From Saturnia japonica (Eukaryota > Arthropoda > Insecta > Lepidoptera > Saturniidae), in assembly GCA_033032175.1 (NCBI GenBank), contig CM065309.1:15500001-15564000 (forward strand): DNA of 64,000 bases. Direction: 5' to 3'. The stretch's first letter is position 1. Every line of letters begins with the position of its first letter. Positions 56,645 through 64,000 of this stretch are shown one piece after another. Below the pieces are notes generated by a model, which was given only the letters and a program-made list of their open reading frames with translations, did not search any database and was not told the DNA's origin. The position numbers and the translations under genes are program-made.

Positions 56645-59600
56645 CAGACCAAAAAGTTTGAGACAATCTAATAAAAGTTTCACTTAAATAAAAAACATAA
56701 CAAAAGAAAATTTATAAGTTATAACTTCCCTATAATATTTTGATAATTGATATTCTAATAATTATAAATAATAACGTGAATCAACGAAAAAAATACACGT
56801 AGCAAAGTCACAGACAAAAGCTGGTTATATTATTATAATTTTTATGTTAGATTATATTGTTAAATCACTTGACTGTGTAGGGTAATTATTTCGACGTAGT
56901 TGGAAGTGCGTTGGCCTGTTATAGCCGTAATTGTATTTATGTATTTACAGACTTTATTATACATTATTTAGATATCATTTAAGTATGACGTTTTTTTAAT
57001 ATTATTGTCTGTAACTACTTATAGTTTACTTTCATCTGTTAGGTTTTTGGATATCACTTTATCATGCAATGACCAGTCTAATAGGCTTCTTTGATTCCTC
57101 ACTGATGAAGTCCATCTTTCATATTTTTTACCATTGTGTGGTATTTATAAAATTTCTGTTTTGTATAATATGTTCTTTCGTCTTCAAGATTTATATGTTA
57201 CGGTTTTTGTTTTCACGTTATGAAATAATTATACCGTATATTAAGAATAAAGTACCACAATTGATACTTTTCATCCACCACCCGTCCATCTTGCAAACCT
57301 CACGGCATCTGGACTGGCTGATTCCCAAACCAAAAGAGAGTCATTTTAACGGACTTACCAGCATGTGCATGCTGGTCGCCACCTGGTTGCCTACCCTACC
57401 ACCCTGCTTAATTACTGGATATACAACTTTGTTTCGAGTTCAATTCAAATAAATATTCTATTTTTGTAATTTTTGACTATCAGTACTTCGTTTTAAATAC
57501 TTGTGTATTGGGATCTTCACATCTGTCTAAAACTAACAAAAACTTATTTATTTTAACGTATCTTATTTCCTAAATCTTACGATTTCATCTGAATGCAAAA
57601 GTAGTAAGATACAGTAGGCATGTTAACTTATGACTATGATTGTTTAATGCAGGTGGAACATAGAATATCTATATAACCAGATTTTGTGTTGTTTTTTGTT
57701 TCACTTATAGAGGTTGGTTAGTCAATGAGTACGGAAATAACCAAGTTGTAGTCAGAAAACAGTTAGTTCATTTTACTGTAATTTTAGTCCTTCGAAGACA
57801 CTCTGTGTACTACCGCTCTCAATTTACCTGATGGAAATTTATTTTCATAAGGCTTGTTCTATAAATGTATTGTTTATTTTATTCTTATGGTTTGCGTTAT
57901 TTATTGCATGTGTTTACAACTACGAAGATTGTACTTATAAACCATCAGAATGATAATCGTTTAATATAAGAGGTGATTCACTCGGTGAGATAAAATATTG
58001 TTTTATCCGAGAGATATCAAAATTACACATCACTGCACGTGCTAGATAAGTGATCAACATTTTTATGTTTTCTTTCTTTAATAGTAAATATAGAAGAAGT
58101 AATCGATCATTATGCAGTATGTTATAAGCGCGTATGATGACATTAGCATTTTAATTAATGCAGAGGAAAAGCTTCGTATAAAAGTAGAGAATAAATGTAG
58201 AGGAAGTATTTCGAATAGGAATTTCATGTAAAATTTTTTGAAGGCTATCTTTTTATTTGTATCTTTCTGTATGTACGAAATAATGTATTTATACGCCTGA
58301 AGAGATTACATATATGTACATAATATATGTATATTGTAAGCAATAATTAGGAAATAGTTACATATTCATTTTATTCCGTAATAATTATTTTTCTAAAAAC
58401 TTCTTTCGTTTCAATAATTGTTTTAAATTGAGTATGACCGCTTTTCGGCAACCCTCTGAGCATTCTAAAAAGTGAGGTAATTATAGATACATACTTTTAT
58501 ATATATATATATATTTATTTTTACTTTGTGATAGTCGAGTCAAACTAAATTTTATCGTTTAGATAGTTCTAAAGCTGTGAGTCTAATTAGTTTAATTAAA
58601 TATGTTGGAATTTTTATAACATATGGAGGAACATGTTTGTAGATCTCCCGGCCACGTAAGCTATTACATATTCCACTTAATTTGTATATAAGCTTTAAAT
58701 CAACTTTACCGTCTTCACATTAGCGTCTTGGTATGTAATTTGAATTATATGAACACACCTGTCGAGTGAAATGTAGTGTAAACTATAGCGGTTGAGTTGT
58801 GCGATTGCGTGCACGCAGCCGGCATAGCGAAGAGCCTCGGTCGGTGCCTTTGATCTCCTAGATCACGAGCCGTGACGTGTCCCACCGGTGGCCCTGCGGT
58901 CACTGGAAAATTTTACTGGGATCTATGACCTCTTTTGGATAGTTCACTGGATTAAATGAACGTGGTGTATGCATTTCAAGTGTCATCAGTATAGTTTAGG
59001 GTACGGGTGCTCAAACTTAGAGCGCCTGTGATCTACCATAAAATATTTAGCTACCAAGTTATCTACGTCCAACATATTAATTATTTTTCTTTAAAAATAA
59101 ATTAATAAATGTTTATGAAATTTAATATAAGATGCTATAATTTTGAGATGTATATCGGAAATTATCTATAATAATATATAATTTTGGATATGTGGCTTGA
59201 ATATAGTTAGTCGCCATAACATTTTTAAGTTATTTTATACTTTTCGGAAATTCTAGAGATCGACTTGAGAAACTCTGCCGATTGACTGATTGGTCATTCC
59301 TGGTTTAGAGTATAAAATTTTGAATTATATTTGGTTTGGCATATTTCATGGCTAGCTACATCTAGTTAGGTCAAATTAAACACACAGTAAGTAGGTTTGG
59401 CCTGATTAGCAATAAATTTAAACTTTCATCTTTAAATTTGAACTTTCATATAATATTAGCCAAATAATATCACAGATCAAACATGTGTGTAATATGGATT
59501 ACGGAATACGTCTTAATATGAGGACAGAAGTCGTATATAGTCTTAGGAAAACATGATACCTCAATTATAGTTATAATATATAATAAAACATTTGTTCAGC
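56645..59600. other. AT-rich non-coding DNA
   Basis: A 127-codon frame at 57069-57452 is the longest untouched frame after the transposase, but it is Phe/Ile-rich at the start and has no splice context or domain, so it is not called as a gene. A near-perfect 20-base palindrome occurs at about 57357-57376. A (TA)n tract is at 58498-58513. A GC-richer patch at 58790-58930 has no frame. Confidence 0.4.
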
Positions 59601-59604
59601 CAAA

Positions 59605-59730
59605 ATACCGCATTGTAGACCGACGTTCTAGTGATGATTGCGGGAAATCGCTGGATGCGGGCAACACAGGATCGGTCGTTGTCAATCTTTGGGGGAAGTC
59701 TATGTCCAGGAGAGGTCTTTTGGCAGAATG
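59605..59730 (+). pseudogene. RTE-like LINE 3' end relic, copy 3
   Basis: Reads TDVLVMIAGNRWMRATQDRS, then, after a frameshift, sequence corresponding to W.SLGEAYVQ. This matches the RTE-like pattern DDLV..AG.RWMR.AQDR..WRSLGEAY. A heavily truncated relic of a different lineage from the 47.7 kb copy. Confidence 0.65.
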
Positions 59731-60529
59731 AAAACATATATGAGACCAATAAAATATTACCTGAATACCAAAGACTTCTGTTCTAATTTAAATTATTCAA
59801 TTAAATAATTTTTGGTAAATTGATCCTGGAAAAGATTGGAAAGAAGACCTACATAGAATTATTGTTATTCAATCAACGCTCAAAAATGTCATCAATAAAC
59901 AAAGAGAACGTCATTTCCTTCCTAAATACTCGGAAATGCATCCAAACACTGTCCCATTGACAACAATTTGAACAATGAAAATTATTAAAATGCAATAACA
60001 ATAAAATTCGTCTCCGGACATTAGCGATGTTAAGTTATTCTCGAAACGCCACTTAATGAGAAGTGATGGGTTCGTAAGAAAATAAAAAAAAAACACAATG
60101 TATCCACCCCGGTTTCCCAACGAGGCAACTTACTGCATTGCATATGCAGGGCGCGTACGCTTGAAATTACATGTCCTGTATGCAAAGAAATTCCTTTCAC
60201 GGCGCTCTTGCAATCGAATTATAACATAATATCGTATCATATATTTAATTACTGAATTGAATTTAATTATCATTATCATTATAAAAATAAAAATGATATT
60301 TTTAAGAGGTTCATAATGTGCACCTTTCGATAAAGGCAGCGAGCGAGATTTAATCACATTGAGATAATTTCTTATGACGTAATTTGACTTGAATTAACAA
60401 CATTAAATGAATACCACCAAAATAATATATTTTATCAAGAACAGAGTTCCGCAAAGAAAGCTATGTACTGCAATAATTTCTTCATTTATAATACAGTTTT
60501 ATTTATCGTTATAGGTTTCACGATATGGC

Positions 60530-60822
60530 CACGATCTCACCTGATCAAAAGTAACGATGTGGCCCAAAATATTAGCACGCTAAGTTAAGTGAAAGATTAG
60601 CTCTCAAGTGCAGCTGCCGAAGCACACTTGCTGGTGTTTAGCGACAAATTTTCAACTTGGTAACTAGCCAGACAGACGGGCATTAGAAAAAGGCTTACCA
60701 CCATGCTATGGTTTTATCAAGACGTTTTTCTTTTACCGAAAGCTCAGGGTCATTTATTGGGTTTGAACTAATATCTGTCGACGCGGAGTCCGTACACGCT
60801 ACCAACTGAGTTATCATTGCAT
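60530..60822 (-). repeat. SINE-B copy 3
   Basis: On the minus strand: AATGATAACTCAGTTGGTAG (box-A-like), TTAGTTCAAACCC (box B decayed), then 'gaccctgagctttcggtaaa', 'ccatagcatggtggtaagcc' and 'gcagctgcacttgagagcta', and the end block 'cgttacttttgatcaggtga'. It matches the 13.23 and 25.08 kb copies and preserves the tail best. Confidence 0.75.
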
Positions 60823-60824
60823 TT

Positions 60825-62240
60825 GTTTTATTAATAGATTCTGCAAGGGATAGTGCTACAATTTGCCTCTAATTCAAACATCAGGCTATATTATGCTGGG
60901 CAGGATACAACTTTTATGTCAAACTCGATCGCGACCAACATACACTGATACATCTGGTGTAACATACACGATAGTAGCACGCTTAGATGTGTTGGGACCA
61001 GACGGTGTATATTAAGATGCCGAGAGGCTTGTAGGTATGACAGAGATGACCGGCGAGGGATTGTTGACCTCCTGGAAGTCGCCGGGGTTTTTAAATTGTA
61101 CTTTGATTACCTTGAAGCATAGCGATGTCACTCTATCGTAGTAGTATAAAATTTTATAGTCTCTTCTGAGAAAATCTCTGATGAGGTAATAGGGGTCAAA
61201 GAATTGCTATTATTGGTACGTCAGTTCGATAATTATACGAAGCCGTTTTCCAATAACAACCGTTCTCCCCTTAAAGAGTTTTTATGCTTACTCTTACTCA
61301 TTTGATTTCGCTGTAAATCTGACATCATGGACAATATTTGTCCTTTGGCTTATGGAAGGTAGAGGCCAGGAGTACCATCTCTATGTATGAAAAAGGGTTT
61401 GTCGAAAAGCGTCAAAAAGAGGTTGGCGCTATGGTAGCAAAACGCGTCAATTTTAAAGATAGCTCCAAAGTTATTATATTTTTTTATTTACACCCACTTC
61501 GAAAACTTTTCACTCTACAAACATTTCCCATTATTGTTCAATATTTTTTTTAAAGTTTTACAACAGTACAAACTATAAAATCAGTAATAAGCATCATTTT
61601 GGTGGGTTTTTGAATTGCAATTTGTTGCTTACAGCTGTATACTTTTTCAACTTGTTCCTAGTATAAGATGGTTCTAATTACTATCACCCTCGATACTTTG
61701 GCTAATAATAAACATATCTATCCACTGTTAAGTTTAAATTTCAAATTTTTTAATTCACGAACATCAAAACAGATTTATAATGATTATTTTTATTAATGCT
61801 CATCTAATATATGTACATTCTTATTTCTTACGGTCCATAAACAAACATTTCATCATAGCGTTTGTTGAAAACCACAAGCTGATTATTGTTCTATTAATTT
61901 GATATTTTATTGCTGTGTTTTATTAGTGCTATCGAAAGTCCAAAATCGATCCGACGTTAAACCATAAATCAGAGAGACACCCACGACGAACGACTGTCCG
62001 TACTTGCTACTCAGTTATAATCTGATTCGGCTTAACGGCTTCTGTCGTGTCCAAAATCGACTTATATTTGAAATGCTCAAATTTGTACTTAACATGCCAT
62101 TTAGAAAGAAGTATATTTGTTACTAATATTATTACTTAGTAGATTCTTCTATCATGTGGTAGATTATAGATGTAAGAGATACGTAGAGATGTTGTATACT
62201 TATTCCTTCATAACAATTATTTTAATTTCACATATTTATT
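60825..62240. other. non-coding DNA
   Basis: 60890-61130 is somewhat GC-richer ('ccagacggtgtatattaaga', 'gccgagaggcttgtagg') and may be decayed LINE. A 71-codon frame at 61338-61553 has no recognisable domain. No gene is supported. Confidence 0.4.
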
Positions 62241-62246
62241 AAACTA

Positions 62247-62541
62247 CTAGCTATGCTGGGGTATAAACCGTGGGAGTTTACCCTTGTTAATTTAATACGA
62301 CAAACACCGTTAACGCACCCGTGTATGCAGTTTTTTATATTTTGTATAAAACTATCGACATTTTTATGAGGAATAAATTAATTTTCTTCAAATTATAATG
62401 TAGCCTATGTTACTCGCTGATACTGTAGCTTTATACTGGTGAAAGAATTTTTAAAATCGGTCCGGTAGGTTTGGAGTTTATCCATTACAAAAAAAAACAA
62501 CCAAAAAATCAAATCTTTCCTCTATATAATATTGTTATAGA
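62247..62541 (-). mobile_element. Helitron-like element family 2, copy 4
   Basis: On the minus strand it starts TCTATAAC (ending at 62541) and ends with CTAG at 62247-62250 followed by T. The body contains 'tccaaacctaccggaccgat', 'agtaacataggctacattat' and 'cccacggtttataccccagc'. 295 bp, close to the 307 bp of the 35.32 kb copy. Confidence 0.65.
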
Positions 62542-62544
62542 TTT

Positions 62545-63735
62545 TTATTAATGATAAACTCTATGAATTATTTGTATTTCTTAAGATATCTTTTGAGCTT
62601 TGAACATGCTTATATCGTAATACTAAACTGACCGTGACAAATGTATTTAATTGAAAATATGTTAGGTTCAGCTGCGAAAATATTAAGTCATATGAATTTA
62701 GATCGGATATTGAAACCGCAAACACAATCAACCTGAAGCATGGTTCTCCCGTCGCATTCAACTAGACAGCTTCTTCACTGTTCGGATTCGATACTAGTTG
62801 TTATTCTCAACGTCGCCTGTCACACGCCACTCGGTAGCATCCATCCGTAATAAGAATCGTAATATGAAAGCATTATAATCCAATCATAAGGTAGCTTGAT
62901 GTGTGACCGCCCGCGAGTTCGATTTACCATTCCATACGCGACCGTGTCGATCGTTAAATATTTTTGGATGTACAACACTAAAAAGAATTAGTAGTAAATA
63001 GCCACTAGAAGACACACACATTGCTGGGAGCTTATTAGAAGGTCCTGTCGCATTCGATTCCTTTCGACTTCGCTAGAGCGTATTCTAAGAATTAAACGTT
63101 TTTGAAGTTCATTGACGCCTTGAAATGCAGTGCTGATTGGGAACGCGATATTGGTGCGATTGTCGGATCGATACCTAAGTAAATATAGATATACACTATA
63201 CCGTTCAATAGACTTATGCAGATAAACCGAGAGGTGTTTGTAACGTGTTTTGAGAGATGTGTTGGATAATGCTATTCTCGTTGGCTAACAAGGGAACAAA
63301 ATAGACATTAAAGGTTTACTGAATGTTTATGTGAAGATAACTGTAGAATGATAGATTAAAAACTATTAAGTAGGTATAACAGTGTATTAAATATCAGTAA
63401 TAATATAACAACATTTCACATAATAGACTCAAAAAGAAAAAAATAAAATATTTATATATAGCTTAATTGATCTTCAGTGTCGTCGAAAGGGGAATATATT
63501 GCGATACATACTGTAGCAAAAAACGTCTTTTTTAGTTATATTTACAGACTGTTTCAAGTAAGATATAAGCTACTTCACTTTCTTTCCATCTTGTATTTTT
63601 TGAAATATGTTTATGGTTGCTAACCAGAGGAAGACTAGAATACGATAAAACCATGTAACTGTTTCATCGCTACGTTTTCATATAATTAAAGTATAGTGGG
63701 GTTCGAAATGGTGTTACTTTTACGTAACTTCTTTT
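62545..63735. other. non-coding DNA
   Basis: 62750-62960 is GC-richer and unique-looking, without a frame. No gene or repeat pair was recognised. Confidence 0.4.
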
Positions 63736-63739
63736 TTTA

Positions 63740-63865
63740 TGGCAAGGCGACGGTATTATACCTGAAGGTAAACACAGTATAATCCAAAAAGAACTGTGAC
63801 TATCGAGAGATCTAGAATCATCTAGAATCCATCAACAGTCGCCAGTGTTATACTGACCTGCTCTA
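63740..63865 (+). repeat. dispersed repeat R2, copy 2
   Basis: 'ggtaaacacagtataatcca' followed by 'tgtgactatcgagag' pairs with 23.71-23.76 kb. It adds 'tctagaatcatctagaatcc' and 'atcaacagtcgccag', which are familiar as the conserved end of a lepidopteran LINE or SINE. Confidence 0.5.
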
Positions 63866-64000
63866 ATGTCTCCTTACGTTATGTTTGAAGGAGTTCATGT
63901 TGTAAGAAAGAAAAAACACGCTGGCCGGTAGATGTCACAAGTATCTATGCAAGTGATATGACAAAGCCAACTTTTTTGTTCATGACGACATACATAATCA

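Noticed and set aside
57069..57452. 127-codon open frame as a gene
   Set aside because: Phe/Ile-rich N-terminal half reflects AT-rich DNA; no domain, splice context or homologous pattern is visible.
1..64000. an undescribed multi-gene system
   Set aside because: No cluster of intact genes exists; everything coding apart from one host exon (and one weak candidate) is decayed transposon sequence.

Overview
This is a gene-poor, AT-rich stretch of an insect nuclear genome, most likely a butterfly or moth. The evidence for Lepidoptera is the repeat content: short Helitron-like elements that start near TCTATAC and end in CTAG followed by T, tRNA-headed SINEs, RTE-like and jockey/CR1-like LINE 3' ends, a mariner-type transposase relic, and the dispersed repeat containing 'ccactgatggac'. 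Nothing bacterial, viral or organellar was seen. Apart from one damaged transposase, no long intact reading frame is present. The window is therefore mostly intron and intergenic DNA.

The one convincing host coding exon is at 22759-23208 on the + strand. It encodes the N-terminus of a protein resembling GATA transcription factors of the GATA2/3 type (insect gene grain). It runs from a pyrimidine-rich splice acceptor, through a leader with several upstream ORFs, to a phase-1 donor in a Gly codon. The zinc-finger exons are not visible and presumably lie beyond the right edge, so 23209-64000 would be first coding intron. The DNA upstream would be 5' UTR intron and regulatory DNA. It holds a dense cluster of CGATA/GATA motifs at 22236-22341, including one exact TATCGATA. 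A GC-rich island at 3.7-4.06 kb is followed by a good splice donor at 4300/4301, which is a candidate (unproven) upstream promoter and first exon. A weaker candidate exon lies at 9436-9556.

Repeat layout from left to right: SINE-A at 2.5 kb; Helitron-like copies at 6.0-6.6 and 7.1-7.7 kb; an RTE-like LINE end at 12.3 kb; SINE-B at 13.2 kb; a jockey/CR1-like RT relic at 13.6-14.9 kb; a long-TIR MITE at 16.1-16.4 kb; dispersed repeats at 21.2-21.8 kb; SINE-B at 25.1 kb; a second RT relic at 26.3-27.25 kb; poly(A) retroelements at 28.9 and 33.3 kb (the second with an 11-bp target-site duplication); Helitron-like copies at 32.8-35.6 kb; a hAT-like candidate at 35.9-36.8 kb; a deleted pogo/Tigger-like element with TA duplication at 38.2-38.9 kb; Helitron-like and SINE-A copies at 39-39.75 kb; a frameshifted mariner at 40.06-41.4 kb; LINE tails at 42.6 and 45 kb; an RTE-like end at 47.75-48.13 kb; a rearranged jockey-like locus at 50.1-50.56 kb; a Helitron-like copy at 52.25-52.65 kb; SINE-A at 54.1 kb; a head-to-head pair of poly(A) retroelements at 55.2-55.9 kb; and an RTE-like relic, SINE-B and a Helitron-like copy at 59.6, 60.5 and 62.2 kb.

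No operon, CRISPR array or multi-gene system was found. The best leads are the CGATA cluster beside the GATA-factor exon, the uORF-dense leader, the short poly(A) retroelement family with a recurrent 5' end, a 60-bp segment 98% identical between two unrelated contexts, and the inverted RT fragment at 50.3 kb. All family assignments come from reading the sequence, not from database searches.
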